This document shows, piece after piece, positions 35,385 to 46,193 of a stretch of 64,000 nt of DNA (its first letter is position 1; every line of letters starts with the position of its first letter). The translations under genes and the position numbers were made by a program. The notes below the pieces were generated by a model. That model searched no databases, was not told where the DNA came from, and saw only the letters and a program-made list of their open reading frames with translations. Origin of the DNA: Cercospora beticola (taxonomy: Eukaryota; Ascomycota; Dothideomycetes; Mycosphaerellales; Mycosphaerellaceae); the NCBI RefSeq assembly GCF_033473495.1, contig NC_088942.1, positions 496,001 through 560,000 on the forward strand. The letters run 5' to 3'.

Positions 35385-35589
35385 ACTATCTCCTCTCTCT
35401 AATAGAGCTACTTTAGCTCGTAGAGGAGACTATATATTTCCGTCGTCTTAGTATAGTATCTAGTGCGTTCGTACTACTTCTTACGTACGTAAATATTAAG
35501 TCGAGCCTTAGTTCGTAGCTAGTTACTATATAGTAACTCTCCGTAGTAACGAGCTTATTAACGGTGCGTACTATCGGCGCTCGCGCTAT

Positions 35590-36540
35590 AAGGCGCCGGC
35601 GCACTATAAATTCGTCGTATGCCCTTTACGTATTTTCTCTATTAACTATCTATATTTAGTAAGCTTTTCGCATCCGACTCGTACTATATACTTAACTATC
35701 TAGTACTACTCTCGTACGCGACCTATAAGCAATATACTTCTAAGAAGAGCTACTGCCGCTCCCGCTACCTCGGCCGCTAACTATCTCTCTCGTATAGTAG
35801 AAGACCTACCGAAGGCAGAGGACGATAACTACTAGCGCTGCCTCCTATATCTCGTAGACCGTAAGTCGCGCGGTTCGTATATATATTATATACTTCGAGT
35901 CTACTAACTTCTTATACCTAGCCGTCGAGCTGCGCTATAATAGCGATATAAAGCTCGGCTAGTAGCTAAACTATATTCGCTATAGTAGGTCTAACTATAA
36001 GTATATCTATATTACCTATTCCGACTTTATAAAGTAGGCGTAGCGCGCGCGCTACTACCGCTACCTACTACGTGCGAGTACGCGCGCCGTACGCCTCTAG
36101 TAGCTCCGCCGACGCCTCGATAACGTAGGCGAGGCTATCGCCGCTACCCTTAAGCGCCTATAGAGCAACTCGGGCAAGTCCGCCGGTATCTTCTCTACGC
36201 TAAAGAAGGCTAGCGAGGCGCTAGCTACTAGTATGCCCTCTGCTAATAAGCTCGTAGCGACGAGTATAGGCCTCGCTATCTAGCGTAGTATATTCGAGCT
36301 AGAGTACGAGGTATATCTTATATCCTACTAGTCGCTTACTCCTCTCGTATAGTACTAATTCGTATAATAGAAGCTCTGCCTACTTAGCGCCTCTAGCGAG
36401 GCTCTAGACCTCGCTATTGCCTCCGCCTATCCTAGCTAGTCTACTTAGGACGAAGGAGAGCTCTCTAAGCTCGAGGCGGATAATAAGAAGAAGAGTAAGG
36501 AGGAGGATAATAATATAGACTTAGGCGTAGGCGGCGAGTA
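35590..36540 (+). pseudogene. Extra GC-rich reading frame antisense to gag-pol inside the chromovirus
   Basis: Between the chromodomain end and the adjacent LTR, the plus strand (opposite to gag-pol) holds one frame that stays coherent from at least about 35,885 to 36,540. Its only interruptions are TAG/TAA codons, which RIP makes from Trp or Gln. Readable pieces: NFLYLAVELRYNSDIKLG, then RLDNVGEAIAATLKRL, SAGIFSTLKKASEALATS, ANKLVATSIGLAI, and an acidic/lysine-rich tail (LEADNKKKSKEEDNNIDLGV). Codon third positions are GC-rich and the composition differs from pol. No family recognised. It would be a protein of roughly 250-320 residues. An alternative is a captured host gene fragment. Confidence 0.5.
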
Positions 36541-39500
36541 GCCTACGGGCCTCGCGCTCTTCTTCTACTAGGCTCTCGTAGTACTCTTGCGTCTCGCCGG
36601 CTCTAGGCTATATACTTCTATTACGTATAGTATACGCTATACCTATAGGTACTATAAATAAATGCTTTCTCTTCTCTTATAATATCTTAGTTTTCTAAAT
36701 TCTCGTATCTTAGCGGTTCTCGTATCTTAGCGATACTTAGCGTTTAGAATTCTTAGAATTCTCCGCTATTCTACTAACTACTAGTATTACTATTTCTTCC
36801 GCGGTTTCGCCTTATATATAGGCTACTTAGTTTCGCGTTGCGCCTCGAATATATTAAGTACCTCGTAATCTCCGATATATTCTACTAGCTCCTAGGTATT
36901 ATATTCCTCCGGCTACCTATACTATCGAACTAGGTACTTCTTTACGCCTTTCTCTACGTAGCTTTCTAGTATCCTCTCGACTTCCTATTCGCCTTGCTCG
37001 TCTATAAGTAGTAGGCTAGTATCCTATATATTGCCGCCTTGCTAGAGTTCTAAGAGAAATACGTAGAAGATATTATAAATCTGCGAGCCGGTTAGTAGAG
37101 CTAGGCGGTACGCCTGCTTTCCGACTACGTTAATAACCTTAAATAGTCTAGCGAATTTGTCCGCTAGCTTCTTCGATAGTACCTTTAACTAGAGGTTCTT
37201 TATAGATAATAGGACTAAGTTACTAACCTTAAATTCTATCGGCTAGTACTTCTAATTAAAGTACTTAGCCTAAGATTCGCTTACTTATTACTAGTACTTA
37301 GTTAGCTCTTCGTAGTTCCGCTTTAACCTTTCTATAGTATCCTTCGCTACCGGTACTTCTCCCCGAAGAAGCGCGTCCCGAGCTTCGCCTACGTCCCTCT
37401 TACGCGTTTCTATAGAAAGGTCTAGATTAAACCTATATACTACTCGAAACGGCGATATCTTAAGCGTAGTATTCGCGCTATTATTATACGCGAATTCCGC
37501 TAACGATAGGATAGACGCCTAGTCGTCCTATTACTCGCTATAATAGATACGTAGGTACTACTTAAGCGTCTAGTTTGCGCGCTTAGTTTAACTATTAGTC
37601 TACGGGTAGAATATAGTACTTAGCCTATATTTAATATACGTCTCGTAGTAGAAGTCTAACTAGAACTAGCTAGTAAAGACTAAGCCTCTATTACTTATAA
37701 TACTAGCTAGTACGCTACGTAGTTATATTACCTCGTTAATTAGGATATCCGTAAGCTCTACGCTAGTATAGCGCTTTATCGTTCGGACGAAAGTTACTAT
37801 CTTCGAGTAACGATCTACGATTACGAGGATCGCGTCGAAGATATAGCCGTTCTACTTACTAGATAGAAGATCTATAATAAAGTCTATAGATAAATCCTTC
37901 TAAGGATAGTTAGATAGCGGAAGCGTAGCTATCTCGCTATAGAGGCGATAGCGCCTCGCTTTTGCCTTCTAATAGCTACTATACTACTCGACGTACTACC
38001 TTACGTCGTTACTAACCTCCGGCTACTAGTACTTCTACTTAACTAACTCTACCGTCTTGTTCTTACTAAAATAGCCCGCTAGGACATCGTCGTAGTATAT
38101 ACGGATTACCTGCGTCTATAATACTAGGTCGTTCGGCAGGTATAGAGCCTCTTCCTAGTATATATAGCCGTCCTTAATAGTATATTTCTCGCTTACTACG
38201 CCTTTGCGTTCGGCCTACTCGTATAGTGCTTTTGCTTTCGGATCGAGCTATACTAATATAGCGGTATACCTAATAATTATATCCGAGACGTTAGCGTACG
38301 GCTGCTCTTATATAGTAATAGCGCTAGCGACTCGTAGAGGCAAAGCAAAGCTAAATAGACGAACCGAACGGTTAGCCGCTACTATAATATACCTACTATC
38401 GGGCAGCGCTACCCTACCGCTCTTAGCCGCCGCTATAACTACCTTTAGAGTGTCTAACTAAGCCTAGTAAGTAGCTTTTATACGGGTAACAACTAGGCCG
38501 CTTATAGGTATAGTGCTCTATACCTAGAGTTTCTACTATAGTAATAGTAGGAGGTTGCTTATCTCCTTCGCCTCTCGTACGTAGTCGCTACGTCTAGATA
38601 GCGTATCGGCTAGATTAAGCTTACTAGCTCGATAGCTAATAGTAAAATTAAAGGGAGCGAGGAATATTACCTACCTTACTTATCTACCTATTAACTACTT
38701 AACGCCTATAAATCCCTTAAGGTTAGCGTAGTTAATAAGCACCTTAACCTTATACGTAGCGCCTTCGAGGTATAGTCGCTACGCCTTAAATACCTTAACT
38801 ACCGCGAGTAGTTCCTTATTATAAACCTCGTAGTTATATTTAGCGTTAATTATCTTCCGTAAGAAGAAGGCAATTAGATACTATTCCGCTTCGAATAGTT
38901 AGCTTAGGATACTAGCTACTACGAAGTTAGAAGCGTCGGTTTCGACTCGTAGGCGTAGCGTAGAGTTAAAGTATCTTAGTAGTAGTATAGTCTAAAATCG
39001 ATTCTTTAGCTTATAGAACGCCTACTTCTTAGCTGCTTCCTACTTAATTAGCCCTAGCTTCTTTCTATTCTTTATACTCTTTAATAGCGCTATTAAAGAT
39101 ACTATAACCCTCGAATATCCGAAGATAAATCGATAGTAGAAGTTCGCAAATCTAAGGAAGGATTAAACCTCTATTAGCGTAGTTAGAGTTAGCTACGAGG
39201 CGATTACGGCTACCTTACTTAGATCTATCGTAACGCTACTAGTAGTTACTACGAATCTAAGGAAGTCGACCTTTTTCTAGAAGAACTTATACTTAGAACG
39301 CTATACGTAGAGTCTAAACTTATAGAGCCTCTTAAGTATAGCGTATACGTCTCGTACGTGTTCCTCGCGTATCCTACTATAGATTAGGATATCGTCTAGG
39401 TATACTATATAGCTTATATCGACTAGCTCTACTAGCGTATAGTTAATATATACTTAGAACGTCGCTAGTATATTCGTTAAGCTAAAGGGTATTACTTTAT

Positions 39501-41790
39501 ACTAGAAATAGCCGTAGCGCGTACGAAACGTAGTCTTCTAGTAGTTACTTAGCTTAATCCGAATATAGTAGTACGTATCGGCTAAGTCTAAGGACGTAAA
39601 CTATATAGCTCCTATAAGCCTATCTAGCGTCTTACTAATTAGAGGTAGTAGATACCGGTTCTTAATAGTAATCTCGTTTAGCCTGTAGTAGTCGATATAT
39701 AACTATAGCTTGCTATTATTCTTTAGTACGAATAGGATAGGCGTACCTACCTCGCTATCGGAACGCTCGATCTAATCGTACTCGAGTCCTATCTTTAGAT
39801 ACTCCTTAAGCTCGTCTAATTCTCGCTCCGACTAGTAATATAGTAGACGGAATAGTAGTATAGTTCTAGGCCGTAGGTTAATCGTATACTCTATACTATT
39901 AACTAGCTTACTTCTTATTTCCTCTATCGGATTAAGAATATCGTTAAAACGACGGAACTCCTTAGAGATAGGCTTACTCTTATCGCCTATCTTGCTTAGG
40001 CTTACTATAAATACTACTAGTGCCTTCTAAAGATCCTTAAAGAATTTATAGGCTTCTCGGACTTCGAACTTGCTAAAACGATCGTTACTATATAGCTATT
40101 TATCTATAGCGCTACTAGCTAGTACGCGCTAAGCACGTCGCTATAGACGGCCTAAGATTACGTTAGGAGTTAGTATATTATATATATAGAAGATACTACC
40201 TATAGATCGCTCCTTACTACTAGAGTCTACGATCCGTATACGTATATAGTACGTACTATAATAGTACCCTAATTTACCCGTAAAGGTAGTAACCGGCGGT
40301 AGGGCCGTATTCGGCCTTATTAGCAGGTTATACTATAGTATAAAGGCTCTTAATATTATATTAATATCTATAGTATCGTCGAGAAGGAAAGCGGCCGGCT
40401 TGCTACCTAACTACGTTTCGACTTCTCCTTCTATACGCGTTGCTAGTATACTCTAAACCGGCAGAGAGTTATCGCTATCTAGTTTAGCGCCGGTAACTCG
40501 CGCGTTATCTCTAGCGCCTTAGCTTTTTTCGCTCTAAACTACTCCTTTGCTACGGTTACTCTACGAATAGCCGGCTTATTACTATCTTTTCTAGAGTTCG
40601 GGCAGTTAGGACTAATATAGCTAACCTCGTTATATATAAAGTACGTAGGTTGCTAACTCTTGCCCTTACTTTTGCCTCTACGTTTACTCTTCGGCTTGCT
40701 GCTATAAGTATCGCGTTAGCTACTAGTCGAACCGGAGGCTTCTTTATAAGGAGCGTCGCTATCGGCACGCTTACGCTTAGCCTACTTGTTCTCGGTATTG
40801 CTACGATACGGCTTACGAGGCATAGCCTTCTTAGCTTACTCGAGGCGCCTTACTAGGGCGATAAGGTCGGTACGCTTATTAGAGACGATATAGTTCTTAA
40901 TAATGTCCTTATATAGCGATAGCTTTAGTTTTATAAGGAACTAGCGTACTAGCTACGCCTCGGTATAGTTACCTAACTAAGACTCTAGGTTACTAAGGTC
41001 TATTACGAACTATCGTACGCTCTAGCCCTTACTCTAGCGTATGTTCTTATATTCTATAGTTACGAGAAGTATACGGTTCGCTTAATCTCCGACGATATCG
41101 TATAGGAATTAATAGAACCGAGACTAGGTATATCCTATAGGTAGAACGCCTAGATATTTATTATACTATACCTCTTACGCTTCGCCTACGAGGTATATAA
41201 TACCTATAATTACCTTCTAGTAATCCGTCGGAAACCTCTTTAGTATAGCTATAAAGTTTATCTCGAGAGTATAGATAAATTCGCGTACCTCCTTTATAGT
41301 CTTACTCTTAAAGAGCTTAGGCGCACGTAGCTTAATAGACTCGTATAAGCTATACTCGTCGCTTTCGGAACGTACGCTACTCGTATAACTTGCGGACGCG
41401 CTATCTTGCTAAGGTATTAGCTGTCCGAGGCCTAGCGCTATCGCGCTTAGCTATACTAGTAATTCAATTATCTATACCTCTCTTAGTAAGCGTTCGTTCT
41501 TAGCCTTAAGAGTACGGATCTCTAGCTATTCGCGTAACGTATTATTTTTAGCTTAGAGGCGCCTGCGTATTATATACGTATTACTAGCGTCGTCGGCATT
41601 ATCTATATCCTCGTCCTATTCCTCTTTAGCTTATACTATTCCGGATTCTAATATCTCTTCGATATAGCCTAATAGCTATCTATCGTTCGGTACGTCGTCG
41701 TCGCGATTAGTCCGCTAGGTAGATACGTTTCGCGTAAGCATAATAGGCCTTAATAGATCGCTACTCTCGATAAGATAGAAGAATTATAAT

Positions 41791-41985
41791 TATAAGAGTA
41801 GAATATAGTAATATATTAAGCGCCCCTAGACTCCCTGTCTATAGATATTAAGAATAATTCTTGCCTCGTTAGTTTATATACGTTCTGCGTACTTTTATCC
41901 TACGCTAAGTATAAGTAGTACTAGCCGTTATACCTTAACGTCTAATAAGCTACGCCTCTCGAGCTATATACCTCTAGCTCTTATA
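41791..41985 (-). repeat. Chromovirus LTR (5' LTR in coding sense)
   Basis: 195 bp, partner of 35,190-35,384 with the same inverted ends. Followed directly by the TACCT duplication. Confidence 0.9.
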
Positions 41986-43866
41986 TACCTTTCCGATAAG
42001 TGCCTACGAGAACATAATTTAATACCTCTCTATATTTTATCGATAAGACTCTAGACTTAGTATATTCTAAAGAGCTAAAAGCTAAATTCTAGAAAACTAA
42101 ATTCGCGAGCTAATTTAATACTTAGAAAAGCTTCGACCTTAGTACTAGCTAAGCTACTTAGTATATACTATAGCTAGCGATTAATTAGATTCTAGTCGAT
42201 AGTCTAATAAAAGTATTTACTATACTAATATCGATAAATAATAAAATATCTATTACTAGAATAAAGAAAGTCTTATATAATATTCTAATTAAGAATAGTA
42301 AGTTCGAGATAGATAGTTTTAATACTAATAACTATCTATATATTATTATTAGTAATTAGATAACGCTAGCTTATATTCGTAGTATTATTAAGTAGAATAT
42401 AGAGTCTAAGAAGTTATAGAACTATAGTAATAAGCTTCTTACTAATATAGATTTCTTCTATATTAGTATAAATATAGTATATACTACGCTATATACCTAC
42501 TAGACTAAGAATAACTAAGGCTAAGGTAAATAGCTTACTAGCGCGACTCTATATAATAATTAGCTCTTCTAGAACCTTAAAAGAATTAGTCTAAAAGTAC
42601 TATAGTTCTTTCTAGTACTCTAGCTAGTTAAGCGTTTATATAATACTAGAGTTAATATAGTATTTATCTAGCTTCTCGATAATACTAATCTAATTAAAAC
42701 TACTAAAAGTAAGAGCTATATCTAAGCTCTTAGTAATATAGTAGTTAAATTAACTTAAAGAAAGTATCTCGACTTTATTTTTAAGATTTACTAGTAGACT
42801 TTTACTACTATAGTATAGAACGGCTATAACTAGAATAAAAGCGAGACTAAAGATAGTATTAATCCGAGCTAGACTAATAGCTACTATTTAATAAAAGAAA
42901 TTAAGAATACTCTAGTTATATAAGAAGCTATTCGTAAAATAAACGTTAGTTAACTCTACTATATAATAAGCCTACTAATACTATACTTTATAGACGCTAA
43001 CTAGAGATAGTATATCGAGGAATTAGTATATTATATATACTTTCTATCTAATAGTATTATATACTCTAACCTTTAGAAGAATATTCTTACTACTACTATA
43101 ATTAATCTATTAGGCGTTCTAGGAAAAAGTATAGCTAGTAATAAGTTAATCGAGGAATATAACTATAAGTATACTAAGAATATTAAGTATATAGCTAACT
43201 TAACCTATAATATCGAGAAGACTATTCTTCTAAAAGCTCTTAATCGCGAACTAGTATAAGTCGCTATATATTATCGAAAGTAAATTAGATATTAAGGAAA
43301 TAATATACTATACTAAGAAGTCTACTACTATAGAAGTCTTAAGTTATATACTAAAGCTATAGGATAACGGCCTAGCTAAGAAGTATATATAGCTACTATA
43401 TACTAAAAGTAATAAACTACGAATTATTAAAAGTTTAAGTAATAATATTCTTAAGCTCGGCTATTATATACTACCTCGTATTATCTATACTATTAATACT
43501 ACTAACTTAGCTAGAGTAGAGTATATTACTTATAACTACGCCGAGTATACTATAGATAGTAGAGATCTAATCGATAGTACTAATATAAGAGAGACGCTAA
43601 ACGAATATACTAAGTATATTAATATCTATTAGTTTAATAATAAAAGTAATCTAATCGAGGTAGTAGATATAATATAGACTTAAAGCTTAAAGTTTAAGCG
43701 CTAAGGCTATAGTTAATATAGTAGAGAGCTAAGATTATAACTAGTTTAATTATATAGCTAATTATAACTATAAGAAAAGTATTATATTTTAAAGATAATT
43801 CGGAGATAGTTATATTCGAAGTTTCTATTATTATATTATAGTAATACTAGTAGTATATAGATACGT

Positions 43867-44082
43867 TATTAAATTTAGAGGTCTAACCTATCTAAGTATA
43901 GCGGAATAAAGCAAAGTAAAACTCTCTATAATAAGTAGTTAGAGAGGCTTAAGTTTCTATCTACTATAAGCCTATAAAGAAATACTCTCTACTAAGAATT
44001 CCTAAAGCCTAAGATACTACTTACTCGAGGCCTAACTATTAGATAGAAAGATATAGTATCTTTAGAATCTTATATTATAATA
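43867..44082. repeat. LTR, left copy
   Basis: 216 bp, directly repeated at 45,978-46,193 with about one difference every 15-20 bases, all consistent with C/T or G/A transitions in the parts I compared. Confidence 0.85.
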
Positions 44083-45977
44083 CTCTCTCTAATAATCTAT
44101 CTCTTAATAGCTAGTTACTTTCCTTAGTTTTATTCTCTATTATAGTAAAAGCTCTTATCTTATCTATATCTCTAAAAGCTAAGACTATACTTCTTATAGG
44201 TTCTAGATACTAATAGCTTAATAGTAAGTATCTCTTCCTTTAATATAGAGTATACTATCTAGCTTTAAATAACTCTAAGTTATTTATTCTCTTTCTTCTT
44301 TATTATTATTTTTATATAGCTCTTATAGTATAAGCTAAATACTCTAATCCTTTCTTTAGTTTAGGTTATCTAAGTATCTCTACTTCTTTCTTTTCTAGAA
44401 TAGAAAGAATATTATTAGGTAATAAGTATAGTTAGATATCTATAGTATCTCTAATAGATAACTAAGATTTAGGTAGGCTACTAAGTAGAACTTAGATTCT
44501 ATTCTTAAGTTTAACTACCTCTACTATTACTAGCTAGGCCTTTCTTATCTTCTTTCTAAGTAATAGTAAGCTAGACTATACTTATAATATACTCTATAAA
44601 CTTATTATTTAAAAGGTAAAGTACTACTATACTAGTTTCCTTCCTAATATTTTATTATTCTTATACTTCTTTTTTAGCTCTTACTAGATAGCTTTTACTA
44701 TCTCTTTCTCTAATACTACCTCTTTATTCTCTTTACTAATATAAAGCTAAATCTAGTAGATTGCTTTATAGTTTACTTTATTAGTTATTAGGACAGATAT
44801 TAAGGTCTTAATAGTTAAGTATAGGTCTTCTCTCTTAAGGAATATAGCTATCTTTCTAAACTATTATTCTAAGTTCTCCTTAGAGAGTACTAGATATAGC
44901 CTCTTTATTAAAGTACTATTTATCTTATCTTATTCCTATTTTATTTTCTAAAGAGTTAACTTTAAGTATATATATTACTAAGTTCTTCTAACTATAGCTA
45001 AGAAATAAATTTGTTTTATATAGTAAACTAGGACCTATATATCTTAGTATTTAGTTCTTAGTATATATATAGGTAGAAATTCCTTTATACTAGACTATCT
45101 AGTAGAGGATTAACTATACTAAGACTCCTCTCTCTTAGCTAGAGCTTATAGGACTCTATCTTCTAAGTAGCTCTAGAGTAGGTATTATACTCTAGGCCTT
45201 ATATATAGTATATATATTAATAGCTAAAGGAGTATACCTCTCTAGTACTCTCTAGTATAGGAACCTCCTAGTACTACTATATTTATAATAAAGGTAGGTT
45301 TATAACTCCTCTTAATCTTAGGTATATTAGTTTATCTAATTAGGCTTCTAGAGTCTAATTATCTAATCCTCCTTTAGATTCTAGAGATAGTAAGAGGTTT
45401 AGTTAGTCTCTAAAGTATTATTAGCTAATAGTAGGTCTCTCTAGAACCTACCTTATAACTATTCTAACTAAATATAACCTATCTAGTATAAACTAATCCT
45501 CTAGCCTTATAAGATCTTCCTTTAAATAGATAGTAAGTTCTATCTATATAGCTATCTTTAGGAGACTCTCTCTAATAGCCTAACTACTCTTCTAACTTTG
45601 TCCTCTTCTGCTTTCTAGTAGTAGGGAAATACTAGACTAACTCCTAGTATTATTAGACTATAACTTTTGTTTACTAAGTATCTAGCCTAGGTGCCTTATA
45701 GAGTTTATTCTCTATCTTTATATAGCCGTATAGTATATTCTTCTACTTAGAACTAATATATATTAGATATCCTATCTACCTATATATACTATTCTTTCTA
45801 CTATCTAGTTTATACCTATAAGACTACTCCTCTTACTTCTAACTCTTTTATAGCTTTAGATTCTACTATTACCTTTAAGTCTCTTACTAGAGTACTTTAA
45901 CTTCTACTAAGAGTACTTACTATTATATTCTCTAGCTTCTAGCTTTCTAGCTATAATATAAACCTAGGCTTATAACC

Positions 45978-46193
45978 TATTAAATTTAGAAGTCTAACTT
46001 ATCTAGGTATAGTAGAATAAAGCAAAGTAAAACTCTCTATAATAAGTAGTTAGAGAGGATTAGGTTTCTATCTACTATAAGCTTATAAAGAAATACTTTC
46101 TACTAAGAATTCCTAAAGCCTAAAGTACTATTTACTCGAAGCCTAACTATTAGATAGAGAGATATAGTATCTTTAGAATCTTATATTATAATA
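45978..46193. repeat. LTR, right copy
   Basis: 216 bp, same length as the left copy, followed by the TACGT duplication. Confidence 0.85.

Larger units (their letters stand above)
35190..41985 (-). mobile_element. Ty3/Gypsy chromovirus, complete structure, RIP-inactivated
   Basis: 6,796 bp bounded by two 195-bp LTRs and flanked by the 5-bp duplication TACCT (35,185-35,189 and 41,986-41,990). Coding strand is minus. In that direction: a degraded gag zinc knuckle near 40,600-40,660 (Cys and His codons turned to Tyr); reverse transcriptase around 39,350-39,900 with DYYRLNEITI and the catalytic YLDDILIYS (about 39,371-39,415); integrase around 37,750-37,900 (GYIFDAILVIVDRYSKIVTF); and a chromodomain near 36,860-36,950 (YLVR and PEEYNT, with stop codons at former Trp sites). 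Chromodomains in this position define chromoviruses. In-frame TAG/TAA stops throughout make it non-functional. It is richer in CpG than the surrounding mutated DNA, consistent with being the youngest insertion here. Confidence 0.88.
34964..42024. mobile_element. Solo LTR, copy B, split by the chromovirus
   Basis: Same family as copy A. The two halves are 34,964-35,189 and 41,991-42,024 (260 bp together). The target duplication CCTCT flanks it at 34,959-34,963 and 42,025-42,029. It exceeds copy A by exactly 30 bp because a 15-bp unit (TAGGTTATATAATAT) occurs four times here (35,028-35,085) and twice in copy A. The chromovirus lies inside it, so the solo LTR was already present when the chromovirus inserted. 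Confidence 0.85.
34150..43300 (+). pseudogene. Remnant of a repeat-associated protein resembling fungal DUF6589 (discontinuous)
   Basis: Recognisable plus-strand frame fragments lie at about 34,600-34,963 and 42,300-43,000, either side of the nested LTR insertions. Reading TAG/TAA as former Trp/Gln codons gives PRRIINTLTSIGLSSSYS, DIIKKNTKV and, downstream, ITLAYIRSIK with AL-rich helical sequence. This order (helical repression-like motif, then a region resembling the 'xxQLTxARIRxxK' block) recalls fungal DUF6589 proteins, which occur as repeated, transposon-associated genes. This is recognition by eye in heavily mutated DNA, so the family name is tentative. The sequence between the two parts is accounted for by inserted LTR elements. 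Confidence 0.4.
43867..46193. mobile_element. 2.3-kb LTR element without recognisable pol (non-autonomous?)
   Basis: Two 216-bp direct LTRs (43,867-44,082 and 45,978-46,193) begin TATTAAATTTAG and end TTATAATA (ancestrally TGTTA...TAACA). The 5-bp duplication TACGT flanks the whole unit (43,862-43,866 and 46,194-46,198). The internal part is only 1,895 bp, too short for gag-pol, and I could read no RT, integrase or protease motif on either strand. It therefore looks like a non-autonomous element (LARD/TRIM-like in layout) or an internal deletion derivative. Its LTR termini resemble those of the solo LTR family, but the bodies differ. Confidence 0.8.

Noticed and set aside
38204..40856. Short open frames at 38,204-38,461, 40,556-40,768 and 40,650-40,856.
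   Set aside because: They lie in the chromovirus in frames other than gag-pol or across its ruined gag; chance openings in TGA-free DNA.
33039..42024. Copies A and B of the 230/260-bp repeat as the two LTRs of one element.
   Set aside because: Each copy has its own perfect but different target duplication (AGTAA versus CCTCT), so they are independent solo LTRs.
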